A DNA stretch of 64,000 nt, from the NCBI RefSeq assembly GCF_009176705.1, contig NZ_AP021846.1, forward strand, positions 138,501 to 202,500, given 5' to 3'. The stretch is from Pseudoalteromonas sp. A25 (GTDB lineage Bacteria; Pseudomonadota; Gammaproteobacteria; Enterobacterales; Alteromonadaceae). Below, piece by piece: positions 47,172 to 55,414 of this stretch. Position 1 is the stretch's first letter; each line of letters begins with the position of its first letter. The notes under the pieces are model-generated. The model did not search any database. It saw only the letters and a program-made list of their open reading frames with translations, and had not been told where the DNA came from. Both the position numbers and the translations under genes were made by a program.

Positions 47172-47840
47172 TTACAGCGCAAAGTCTACGCTGTAACTGA
47201 CAAACGCTTTAACATCGTCATTGGCATCTAGGTCGGTTTTAACGAGACCAAGGGTAAACCCGTCTTTAGCTATGCTTACTCCATAATCCATATAGCTATC
47301 GTCTTCGCCAGTCCACTCTTTGATGGTGTCGCCGCTTGAGCGGCCAATATGTAATGCAAGTTCGCTATCGTTAAGGATCGTAAAGCTAGCGTTAAGCTCT
47401 AAATACAACATATCTTCTTCAGAACTTGAATCGTTTTGGGCGTGCGTCAGGTAACTGGCTTTAGCGCTAAGCCATTCCCAACTTACTGAGCCATACAGCT
47501 CACCAAAGTCGCTAGAGCCTGGTGCGTCTGGATAGGCGTAATAAATGTAGCCAACATCGTAGCCAAGCCCTTGTGTTTCGCCACTAAAGCCCGCGTAAAA
47601 ATCCATTTCGTAACTGGTTTGGTCGCCAAAATCGACATTTGATACCCAAGTGCCGGCATAGAAGCCGTTATCTGAACTGTAATCAATTCCTCCAGAGAGT
47701 GCCGCGCCATCATCGGTTTGCGTGACACCACGCCAAAAGTAGTTCGAGCTGGCCGCAACGTTAGCGCTTACCTCTGCAAATGTGTTAAATGAGGTAGCGG
47801 TAAGACAGGCAAGAGCCAATAAAGAAGCTGTTTTTTTCAT
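47172..47840 (-). CDS. TorF family putative porin
   Basis: A 222-residue outer-membrane beta-barrel protein. A signal peptide (MKKTASLLALACLTATSFNTFA) is followed by the conserved VSANVAASSNYFWRGVTQT start and alternating aromatic strands (DFYAGFSG, YDVGYIYYAY), as in the TIGR02001/TorF family. The substrate is unknown. Confidence 0.88.
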   Translation of the reverse strand: MKKTASLLALACLTATSFNTFAEVSANVAASSNYFWRGVTQTDDGAALSGGIDYSSDNGFYAGTWVSNVDFGDQTSYEMDFYAGFSGETQGLGYDVGYIYYAYPDAPGSSDFGELYGSVSWEWLSAKASYLTHAQNDSSSEEDMLYLELNASFTILNDSELALHIGRSSGDTIKEWTGEDDSYMDYGVSIAKDGFTLGLVKTDLDANDDVKAFVSYSVDFAL

Positions 47841-48016
47841 TATATTTCCTTAGAGCACTGAGTTGGAAATAGATAGAGCAACGCATACGCCAATTTTGAA
47901 AAAAACAAAATTATTTGTTTAACGCAATGATTATTATGAATTTAATTAAAGTTGATGGAAAAGAAGTATGCCGTTCAGTGCGCGCGAGTGCACTCAAGTG
48001 GTGCGTGTTGAATGAA

Positions 48017-48052
48017 ATTTGCACATGTACCTAGCAAGCGACATGTGCAAAT
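48017..48052. terminator. Hairpin downstream of the gene at 48071
   Basis: A perfect 12-bp stem ATTTGCACATGT/ACATGTGCAAAT with a 12-base loop, followed on the minus strand by TTTCATTC. It is likely the terminator of the 48071-49237 gene. Confidence 0.65.
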
Positions 48053-48070
48053 TATCTGTGTTAGAGGGGC

Positions 48071-49237
48071 TTAGCCAAAAATGGTGCGCATCAATGAGAT
48101 GGTTTCATCTACGCTACGGCCTTTTTCTACTTCAGCCACAATTGAGTCACGCTTAGCGCGAATATGCTCGGGGATAGACTCATCACTTAAGGCTCTATCT
48201 ACTAATACCTCTGCTGACTCTTTACCACGACGAACGGTCTTTTTGCCGCCACTGCTGGTGGTGCGCTTAGGTTTATTGAGTAACTTTAAATAGTTTGAGC
48301 CCTCTGCGGTGTCTTTGTCTGCATAGTAAAACCAACAAGGTAGCAACGCTTTAATATCTGCAAGCTGTTGTTCAAATTCATTCGCTGGGGTTGGCATTTT
48401 AAACCAAGGCATGGCGTGTACGGTTAGCACAATATCTTGCCAGTAGCGTTCAAAGTCACGGTTATTCAGTTTGGTAATGCCAAATGCTGAGCACAACGCA
48501 TCGAGCTTTGAGCCACTAATCGGTGTGAACACATCAGGGCGACGCATTGCCAACAATCGTGTGGCTGGGGCTAGTGTTGGCTTTTCATCGCTGCCATTAA
48601 ATGCCAGCAAGTAGGCAACCACAAATTGTTGGTAGTTTTGCTCGCTTACTTCTCCCTCAACAGGAATGTGGGCCAGCGCTTCATCAAATGCACCCGGTAA
48701 GTCGGCCAATAACTGATGAAAACCTTTGGCGTTTTTAGTTGAGCTAAACCACTCCACGTCAAAGTTATATACACTGGTATCGAGCGATGCGCCATGTTTA
48801 CCACTAAAGGCGAGCCTGTCTTCAACAATCATCTCTTTAAGTGGTGTTGCACGTTTGTCTGCTAAGTAAGTGATAAGCTTAAGTTGCTCATCAATGGCCA
48901 ATGCATCACGGTGTTGCTCAACAAATGCAACTAATACGGGCCAAGGGGTGATACGCAGCGTTTTAAGTTGTAAAAAGCTAATGGCCGAGATGAGTTGATC
49001 TTGCAGCTTTTTAACAGTGGGTAGTTGATGGTTATCAAGCAAATCAAAATTCAGTCGGTTTTTTGCGACATCTAATAACTCGTAGCACCAAAGTAAAAAG
49101 TCTTCAGGGTGGTTCTCTACCTTCACCGCCATTAGGTTTAAACTGATCTCTGTCGCTTGCTTTAAAATATTTTGGTAAATCTGACTTTCTTGTTCACCCA
49201 GAGCCATTTTTGACGGGGAAATGAGCAACTTCTTCAT
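48071..49237 (-). CDS. Conserved helical protein of unknown function
   Basis: A 388-residue cytoplasmic protein that I do not recognise. It is mostly helical, with FLLWCYELLDVAKNRLNFDLL near residue 50, LLAMRRPDVFTPISGSKLDALC in the middle, and a basic linker (KRTTSSGGKKTVRRGK) before a C-terminal helix. ATG 49237 is preferred over a GTG at 49255. A terminator lies behind it. No genomic neighbour suggests a task. Confidence 0.6.
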   Translation of the reverse strand: MKKLLISPSKMALGEQESQIYQNILKQATEISLNLMAVKVENHPEDFLLWCYELLDVAKNRLNFDLLDNHQLPTVKKLQDQLISAISFLQLKTLRITPWPVLVAFVEQHRDALAIDEQLKLITYLADKRATPLKEMIVEDRLAFSGKHGASLDTSVYNFDVEWFSSTKNAKGFHQLLADLPGAFDEALAHIPVEGEVSEQNYQQFVVAYLLAFNGSDEKPTLAPATRLLAMRRPDVFTPISGSKLDALCSAFGITKLNNRDFERYWQDIVLTVHAMPWFKMPTPANEFEQQLADIKALLPCWFYYADKDTAEGSNYLKLLNKPKRTTSSGGKKTVRRGKESAEVLVDRALSDESIPEHIRAKRDSIVAEVEKGRSVDETISLMRTIFG

Positions 49238-49498
49238 GCTGGTTTGAGTCTCCACACACTTGCTTAAAAATTCATCTACTAAGTTTAGCCAATGTCAGTT
49301 AAATCTGACAAGGGCGGGCGATCATACCGAAGAATGACGAACTTACAATCCAATAAACCGATATTTACGCAGATTGACTGCAAACACGTGGCTGTGAGAA
49401 TAATTTTTACTGTGATCATCGCCATTAGGCATGAATTTAGTTATCAGCAGCGCTACTATAGTTGTAATGGCTTCAGTTATCAGTAATTAAGGAACGTT

Positions 49499-51433
49499 AT
49501 GAAAACCGCAATTAAGGTATTAGGTGCAACGATACTTGTTTTATTGGGGGTGGTCGTTGCCGCTCCTTTTCTAATTCCGACCGAGCGCATTGTCAGTGAG
49601 CTATCTGAGCAAGTCGAGCTCAACACGGGTCGTAAATTTCAGGTATTAGGGCACAGTGAGTTGTCGGTGCTACCAAGTTTAAAAATAGAACTGAACGATG
49701 TGCATTTTGCCAATATGTCATCGGGTAGCCGCGACAATATGGTAAGCATGCAGGCGCTAGAAGTGCACATTCCATGGTTATCTATATTGGGCGGAGAAGC
49801 TAAGCTTGAGAAATTTGTTATTCGCCAGCCCGACATATTGTTAGAGACTGATCAACAAGGGGTGCCAAATTGGCAAATATTGCCTACCGCGAATAACACT
49901 GATAAACAATCAACATCAAGCGAAGGTAGCACATCTTTACCAGAGAACTTTGATGTGAAGTTAGGTGAAGTGGCAATTTATGGTGGTACATTTACTTATA
50001 AAGATGGGCAAACCAAAGCACAGCACCAATTAAGTGATATTGAGGTGACGGTGCAGCTGCCATCATTGCGTGAAACGCTGGCTATTGCAGGCTCTATCAC
50101 CTATCAGCAACAAGTATTTGAGCTGAGCACCACATTGGCAACGCCGGCTAAGTTGATTGGCGGCGATACCTTTAGCGTGACACAAGCGCTTAACTCTGCG
50201 CTCGTTAATATGAACTTTACGGGCAAAGTGGCGCAAGGGGGTAAAGATATTCAAGGTGAGCTTACCCTTAAAGGTGACTCAGTAAAAGCCATTGCACAGT
50301 GGCAAGACGTTGACCTTAAAGCCAAAGACAATGCCTTTAACCAATTTGAAGTAAGTGGTGCGATGCATATGAGCGGGCAAACTTTTACCCTTAAAACACT
50401 CACCGCCAAATTGGATGAACTGGCTATTAAGGGCCAAAGTACACTAGAGCTTGGCAAGCGCCTCAATGTACAAGCCAATGTTGATTTAGGTATGTTGGAC
50501 TTAAACCCCTACCTGCCAGAGCCGGTAAAGCAAGCAGAAGCACCCAAAGAGCAACAAGAAACACAACCTATTGTTTGGGACGATACAGCCATTGATTTGT
50601 CGGCCCTGAACTCGCTTGATGCCAATGTAGTGGTGCGCTCAACAGGCCTAAAAGCACGCGAGATAAAGTTAGGTGAAAACCAACTGTCGTTTAAGCTCAA
50701 TAAAGGGGTGGCCAATATTGGGTTAGATAAATTTAATGCCTACGAAGGTAGCGGTAAGGGCGCGGTAAAAGTGGATGCCAGCCGTACACCGTATAAAATT
50801 AACACCCAATTTGCCTTAGATAGCATTAATGCAGAACCACTACTTACTGACGCAGTAGGCTTTGATAAGGTACTGGGCAAAGGCAGCATCAATTGGGATT
50901 TAACCACGCAAGGGCAAAGCCAAAAGAGTTTTGTGTCCGCCCTTGGTGGCAAACTGGCGTTTAATTTAAAAGATGGTGGCGTAAAAGGCGCAAACATTGC
51001 TGAAATGACCCGCAAAGCCAAAGAAATGCTCAAAGGGGATTTTTCATCACTCAAAGAGGGATTAAATGCCGATTATAACCCGGAGCAAAAAACCGACTTT
51101 TCATCACTGACTGGCAGCTTTGTCTTTACTAATGGTGTTGGGCGCAACACGGACTTGTATTTGGCCAGTCCGCTAATTCGCATTACAGGCGAGGGCGATG
51201 TGGACTTACCACAAACCAATGTGAACTACCGCTTGGTCACGGGCATTGTCGATACCATCGAAGGCCAAGCCAGCACCGATGACAGCACAGGCTTTAAAGT
51301 ACCCCTGCGCATTAAAGGCCCCTTCCATAAAGTGGATGTGAATATTGACGTGAGTGGTGCGGCGAAAGACAAAGCCAAAGACAAGCTCAAAGACAAGTTA
51401 AAAGATAAATTAAAGGGCTTGTTTGGCGGGTAG
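49499..51433 (+). CDS. AsmA family protein
   Basis: A 644-residue protein of the AsmA family, which forms long beta-groove bridges for phospholipid transport between membranes. An N-terminal membrane helix (about 8-25) is followed by the typical LSVLPSLKIELNDVHFAN, and a C-terminal domain with SALGGKLAFNLKDGGVKGANIAE. Lysine-rich KDKL units (about four) form the end before LKGLFGG. RBS AAGGAA lies before ATG. A terminator separates it from the peptide gene on the other strand. Confidence 0.9.
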   Translation: MKTAIKVLGATILVLLGVVVAAPFLIPTERIVSELSEQVELNTGRKFQVLGHSELSVLPSLKIELNDVHFANMSSGSRDNMVSMQALEVHIPWLSILGGEAKLEKFVIRQPDILLETDQQGVPNWQILPTANNTDKQSTSSEGSTSLPENFDVKLGEVAIYGGTFTYKDGQTKAQHQLSDIEVTVQLPSLRETLAIAGSITYQQQVFELSTTLATPAKLIGGDTFSVTQALNSALVNMNFTGKVAQGGKDIQGELTLKGDSVKAIAQWQDVDLKAKDNAFNQFEVSGAMHMSGQTFTLKTLTAKLDELAIKGQSTLELGKRLNVQANVDLGMLDLNPYLPEPVKQAEAPKEQQETQPIVWDDTAIDLSALNSLDANVVVRSTGLKAREIKLGENQLSFKLNKGVANIGLDKFNAYEGSGKGAVKVDASRTPYKINTQFALDSINAEPLLTDAVGFDKVLGKGSINWDLTTQGQSQKSFVSALGGKLAFNLKDGGVKGANIAEMTRKAKEMLKGDFSSLKEGLNADYNPEQKTDFSSLTGSFVFTNGVGRNTDLYLASPLIRITGEGDVDLPQTNVNYRLVTGIVDTIEGQASTDDSTGFKVPLRIKGPFHKVDVNIDVSGAAKDKAKDKLKDKLKDKLKGLFGG

Positions 51434-51443
51434 CGCTTAATTT

Positions 51444-51480
51444 TATAAAGGCTGCGACCTACGAGCAGCCTTTATATTTT
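51444..51480. terminator. Terminator between AsmA and the 55-residue peptide gene
   Basis: A perfect 12-bp stem TATAAAGGCTGC/GCAGCCTTTATA with a 9-base loop. It serves both directions; the plus strand continues with TTTTAATT. Confidence 0.9.
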
Positions 51481-51493
51481 AATTGGAAGGTGC

Positions 51494-51661
51494 TTATCCT
51501 GGTTGCGTACTGCCAATCACCACTTGCGGGCAAATATCCACTAAATCATCACGACTGCCACCGCGCCTCTTAACAAGGTTTAGATTCATGCTCACGCCAC
51601 CTTTGACTGTGTCAAGTAAGTGAGTAGGGATTGTTTGCGGGTTTGAAGTTTTGTTTTTCAT
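51494..51661 (-). CDS. Small peptide with GG leader and DICP tail (peptide 1)
   Basis: A 55-residue peptide. AAGGA lies 6 bases before the ATG at 51661, a good ribosome site. The N-terminal part (to residue 22) is leader-like and ends in LLDTVKGG; the tail runs from VS to the end, with basic KRRGG in the middle and VDICPQVVIGSTQPG as the last 15 residues. The LxxV-x-GGVS element and the DICP block recur in the divergent peptide 2, and the last ten residues match the tail of the 165-residue protein. I suggest a class of cleaved or modified peptides, but no enzyme is present. Confidence 0.75.
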   Translation of the reverse strand: MKNKTSNPQTIPTHLLDTVKGGVSMNLNLVKRRGGSRDDLVDICPQVVIGSTQPG

Positions 51662-51848
51662 TATTTTTCCTTTTGGGCTTTATTTATTCCTAAAGCGAAT
51701 ATCCCTTTGGGGCGATATTAGCTACATTGTTTATAGCGTAGCGTTTATCACTTAGCAACCGTTGTTAGTCTTTAAAGCTTTATAAAAAAGATATGACAAG
51801 ATGATGCGCTACTTTAATAAGCCAACCTTATATTCGAGGAAGCATAAA
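51662..51848. promoter_or_regulatory. Divergent promoter region between peptides 1 and 2
   Basis: This 187-base gap separates the two divergent peptide genes. It contains an inverted repeat AATATC-N10-GATATT (51698-51719), a candidate operator, and AT-rich stretches toward both starts. I could not fix clear -35/-10 boxes. Confidence 0.4.
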
Positions 51849-52058
51849 ATGATCAAGCGAATTAAAAGCCCGCCATTATCGGGTGAGCATGTACGTCATG
51901 TGTTATTAAGCGCGAAACAGCTACATCATGTGACTGGTGGCGTTAGTGTTAAACAGCGCGGGCCGATTGAAGATATCTGTCCAAAACTTGGCACCGTGCG
52001 TCCGCCTAATATTGAAGATATTTGTCCAAGACTCGGCACCGTTCCTCCACCGACTTGA
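51849..52058 (+). CDS. Small peptide with GG leader and duplicated DICP core (peptide 2)
   Basis: A 69-residue peptide. The start is ATG 51849 (GAGGAAG about 8 bases before it), not the upstream frame start at 51801. Residues 1-31 look like a leader ending in LLSAKQLHHVTGG. The tail holds two tandem units, PIEDICPKLGTVRPP (39-53) and NIEDICPRLGTVPPP (54-68), and then Thr 69. The tail has two cysteines, one per unit. It shares GGVS and DICP with peptide 1. A tandem repeat in the tail is a usual mark of multi-product precursor peptides. Confidence 0.8.
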   Translation: MIKRIKSPPLSGEHVRHVLLSAKQLHHVTGGVSVKQRGPIEDICPKLGTVRPPNIEDICPRLGTVPPPT

Positions 52059-52169
52059 TAATTGTTGTGTAAAACACATTAAACTCGCTGTAATTTGATG
52101 TAATCGTATTGACGCTGTTTATATGATTATATTAACTATGTCCTTAAAAACTAAACAAAGGAAACTCTC

Positions 52170-52667
52170 ATGAGTCAAATTGATACGTATAACTTTACGG
52201 TGCAACCGAGCGCGACAGGTGAAGATTGGCAGATCACCCAAAATACAAACTCAAATGATGAAACGCTTAATATACAACTTAACAATGGTGATAAAGCTGT
52301 ATTGATTTACACATTAGCGGCAGACTCTCAGCAAGCATGGCAGTTTACTGAAAACGGTACGCTATTTACCGAGGCGCAAGACAACTTAAATTACAATTTG
52401 TCGAGCCATGTATCGGCAGATGGTGTAGCGGTTACCGTGTCGATAGAAGCGGTAAACCTAGACCACACGTTGACGGAAGACGATATTAATAAGCTGATGA
52501 GCGAGTCGCAGGCAATGAGTTGTATCCTAGAGCCTTTGGGCGAAGCGACCATCGATTTTCGTTTAGTGGCTGAACAAAAGACCGATAGCAATAACCCACT
52601 TGAGCCAGTTAAGCGTTATTTTTCACAAGATCCTAAAGTGGTGATTGGTGGCATTCAACCAAAATAG
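52170..52667 (+). CDS. 165-residue protein with a peptide-1-like tail
   Basis: A soluble protein without a signal peptide. Residues 1-140 look beta-rich (alternating strands: DTYNFTVQPS, KAVLIYTLAA, VAVTVSIEAV). The end, DPKVVIGGIQPK, aligns with residues 44-55 of peptide 1 (CPQVVIGSTQPG): seven of ten positions from Pro onward are the same. RBS AAAGGAA precedes the ATG. It is convergent to the kinase, 12 bases from its stop. No family is recognised with confidence. Confidence 0.75.
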   Translation: MSQIDTYNFTVQPSATGEDWQITQNTNSNDETLNIQLNNGDKAVLIYTLAADSQQAWQFTENGTLFTEAQDNLNYNLSSHVSADGVAVTVSIEAVNLDHTLTEDDINKLMSESQAMSCILEPLGEATIDFRLVAEQKTDSNNPLEPVKRYFSQDPKVVIGGIQPK

Positions 52668-52679
52668 TATAGCTCTTTT

Positions 52680-55244
52680 CTAGGTGAAAGCTGGAGCAGG
52701 CTTACAAAGGATATTTACATTATCCAAGCCTATTAATTGGATCAGTGTTGGTTTATGACTACAAAGTTTTTTAAACCAAGGTAGTGCGAAGAAGCTCTTA
52801 CTCCAGCCTTCATTTATACTTGCCTCTATTGCCAGAAGAGCCGATTGAGACTCGCCCAAAATAGTCAATACCATAGCTTTTACAAACTTTAGGTCGTAAT
52901 TACTAGGGTGCTCTAATTCGAGTTCGTTTATCAATCTTAAGGCAACAACCTGTTGTCCTGAATGAAGCAATGCTTGCGCCCTTACCAGTAATATGTCCGA
53001 GTTATCAGAGTCGTTGGTTAGATTGATAATTTTTTGATACAAATGCTTTGCTTGCGTTTCTTCACCTTTATAAATCAAGCTGTCGGCATAGTTGAGAATG
53101 TAGCTTACATTGTTAGAGCTCAGAGTATATGCTTTGTAAGCGTTTTTTGAAGATTGTTCATAGTCTCCGATTAAAGCTAGAGCGATGGAAAGGTTTGTTA
53201 AGGTTTTTGAGTCATTGGGTGTTTTTTTAAGCAACTGTCTGTAAGCCTTAATAGCTTTAACTGGGGAGTCGTTTAAAAGAGATATATCTGCGTAGGCCTG
53301 CAGAGCCCAATAATCATTGGGAGCTGAATTTATAACTAAATCTAAAAATGTTAGTGCCGAGGGGTAGTCGCCATTTAAGAGGTGAGTGATTGCAAGATTC
53401 CTAGTAGTATAAAGAGTTGGTCGTAGTCTATGTGCTTCAACCATATTCAGAAGAGCTTCCTTGTACTGCGCTCTCTCTCTATGATAGCTGGCTTTTATGC
53501 TATATAGCTCGTATGCATCTATAAAAGAGCTGTTTTCAAGCCCTTTAATCAAATTATCGGCTTCTTTCCAATTATTTAAAGACTGGTATACCAAAATATG
53601 ATCGAGAGTATAATTCTGACTCCCTTTGTAGTTTTTAGGGGCGTTCTCTAAATCACTTAAGAAGTCCCATAAAACACTTTTATCAGAGTGTGCACGATCA
53701 GTTTCAATCACCACTCTTCGGTAAAAGCTGTATAGAGGTGTGAAGCTTGGAGATTGCTTCAAAAGTAACTGGACTTTGCGCAAGGTAGTTAAGAGATCTT
53801 GACTTCCTGTATTGTACGCATTTACGAGTTCTACATACTTATCAAAAAATGCGTCGTCCATCTCATTTAGGTCGTGTTTTTTAGAGAACAACCCACTGAT
53901 ATGACTTAGACTATTCCGATAGGTCTCACTAAAAAGATCTGCATCCACACTATAGCGCGTTGACTTAATCATAGTGGCATTGCTGCCATCTATTGCATTC
54001 AATACCACTTCACAAATCGGCCCACGACAAGAAAGCTCAGGTTCCAGCAAAATATTGGCACCCAGCGCTTTACCTAAACTTGCCAGCGACGTTTGTTCGC
54101 CCATCAATTTAATCGCGCTTTCTACTTCGGAGTTTGATACTTGCAAGGTGCTGCTATCTTGCAAAATAAAATTACTAATCGCATCGTCTAGGCCCAGTTT
54201 AACAATACGTTGTTGGGTATCCGTCAGTGACGAGTTTTCATCATATTTGATCGGTAGCGCGGCAATATAGGTTTTAGGTTTATTGATTTGCCAATACCAA
54301 ATACCACTGCCAAGCAGGCCGATAAATAAAAATGCAAATGCAAATGCAAAAAGAGTCAGCAGTTTATTACGTTTGCTATTGGGATTACTGAGATTAAGCT
54401 CGCTTAGCTCTACGGTGGGGTCGCTGTTGTCATAAGTGACACCCATTAGCACTTGTTTTAAGTGCATCACCACTTCTTCGGCGCTATGGGGCCTTAAGTC
54501 TTTATCAAATTGCAGCAAACGTTCAATAAGCGTGATTAACGCACTAGGAAGTTCTATTAGTCCTCTAGCGGCATGTTGCAGTGGACTAAATTTAATTTGC
54601 TCGGCTATGGCTTGTTCATTGTTTGACTTGGCTTGGCCGCGATAAGGGTGATTGCCCGTGAGCAACTGATAGGCAAGCAAGCCAAATGAAAATAAGTCAC
54701 TGCGTTGATCCAGTGGCTCTTCGCGTAGTTGCTCGGGCGACATTGAGACTAAGCTGCCAAAGCTCGACAGGGCTGAGAGTTCTTGCTCGCCTTTGAGCTG
54801 CGAAATACCAAAGTCGGCAATTTTCGCTTGCCCTTGTTTATTAATTAAGACATTGGCGGCTTTTAGGTCTAGGTGCAAAATATCTTGTTGATGTGCGGCG
54901 GTTAGGCCCTGTGCAATATCAATAAGAATCGACAGCTTTTGCTCTAAACTTAAATGCGCCTCTTTAACATGATTTGCCAAGGTTGTGCCTTGCACATATT
55001 CCATTTCCAGCACTAAGCAGTCGTCTATTTCTTGTACATTATATACCTGTACAATATTAGGGTGATTGAGCCTTGCCAGTAGCCGCGCCTCTTCCATTAA
55101 GGTTTGCGAGTGCGTTTTGCCATTATTCAAAACCTTAAGCGCGACCTTACGACCCAACTTGGCGTCGGTAGCTAAAAAAACGGTACTCATGCCCCCTTGT
55201 CCAATGGGCATAACGTTTTGATAATGGCGGCTTAGGTCTATCAC
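52680..55244 (-). CDS. Membrane Ser/Thr protein kinase with large TPR-like C-terminus
   Basis: An approximately 854-residue Hanks-type kinase, starting from a GTG at 55244 (a TTG at 55274 would add ten residues). Kinase motifs: GQGGMSTV loop, Lys in VALK, Glu in EEAR, catalytic HLDLKAANV (residues 124-132, Leu instead of the common Arg before Asp), DFG at 144-146. A membrane helix lies near 294-318, then a long periplasmic part with TPR-like helices (ALTFLDLVINSAPNDYWALQ, AIKAYRQLLKKTPNDSKTL). The kinase half is near 50% GC, the TPR half nearer 35%, by hand counts of sample blocks. It converges with the peptide cassette. Confidence 0.88.
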   Translation of the reverse strand: MIDLSRHYQNVMPIGQGGMSTVFLATDAKLGRKVALKVLNNGKTHSQTLMEEARLLARLNHPNIVQVYNVQEIDDCLVLEMEYVQGTTLANHVKEAHLSLEQKLSILIDIAQGLTAAHQQDILHLDLKAANVLINKQGQAKIADFGISQLKGEQELSALSSFGSLVSMSPEQLREEPLDQRSDLFSFGLLAYQLLTGNHPYRGQAKSNNEQAIAEQIKFSPLQHAARGLIELPSALITLIERLLQFDKDLRPHSAEEVVMHLKQVLMGVTYDNSDPTVELSELNLSNPNSKRNKLLTLFAFAFAFLFIGLLGSGIWYWQINKPKTYIAALPIKYDENSSLTDTQQRIVKLGLDDAISNFILQDSSTLQVSNSEVESAIKLMGEQTSLASLGKALGANILLEPELSCRGPICEVVLNAIDGSNATMIKSTRYSVDADLFSETYRNSLSHISGLFSKKHDLNEMDDAFFDKYVELVNAYNTGSQDLLTTLRKVQLLLKQSPSFTPLYSFYRRVVIETDRAHSDKSVLWDFLSDLENAPKNYKGSQNYTLDHILVYQSLNNWKEADNLIKGLENSSFIDAYELYSIKASYHRERAQYKEALLNMVEAHRLRPTLYTTRNLAITHLLNGDYPSALTFLDLVINSAPNDYWALQAYADISLLNDSPVKAIKAYRQLLKKTPNDSKTLTNLSIALALIGDYEQSSKNAYKAYTLSSNNVSYILNYADSLIYKGEETQAKHLYQKIINLTNDSDNSDILLVRAQALLHSGQQVVALRLINELELEHPSNYDLKFVKAMVLTILGESQSALLAIEASINEGWSKSFFALPWFKKLCSHKPTLIQLIGLDNVNILCKPAPAFT

Positions 55245-55414
55245 TACTGAGCAAGTTCCAATATTTAATACCAACTTGTGAGTTTATAGCGATGTGGATT
55301 AGATGAGAACCGCTAATTTACACAAAAGTGTGATTTAATTTTATTCAATTGAAGCGCTTATATGGCTGTGATTAACTGAACATTCCAATTTTACGTTGTT
55401 TACAAGGAAGTGTG

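Noticed and set aside
51801..51848. Sixteen-residue upstream extension of peptide 2
   Set aside because: The good ribosome site (GAGGAAG) lies next to ATG 51849, inside the extension, and none precedes 51801.
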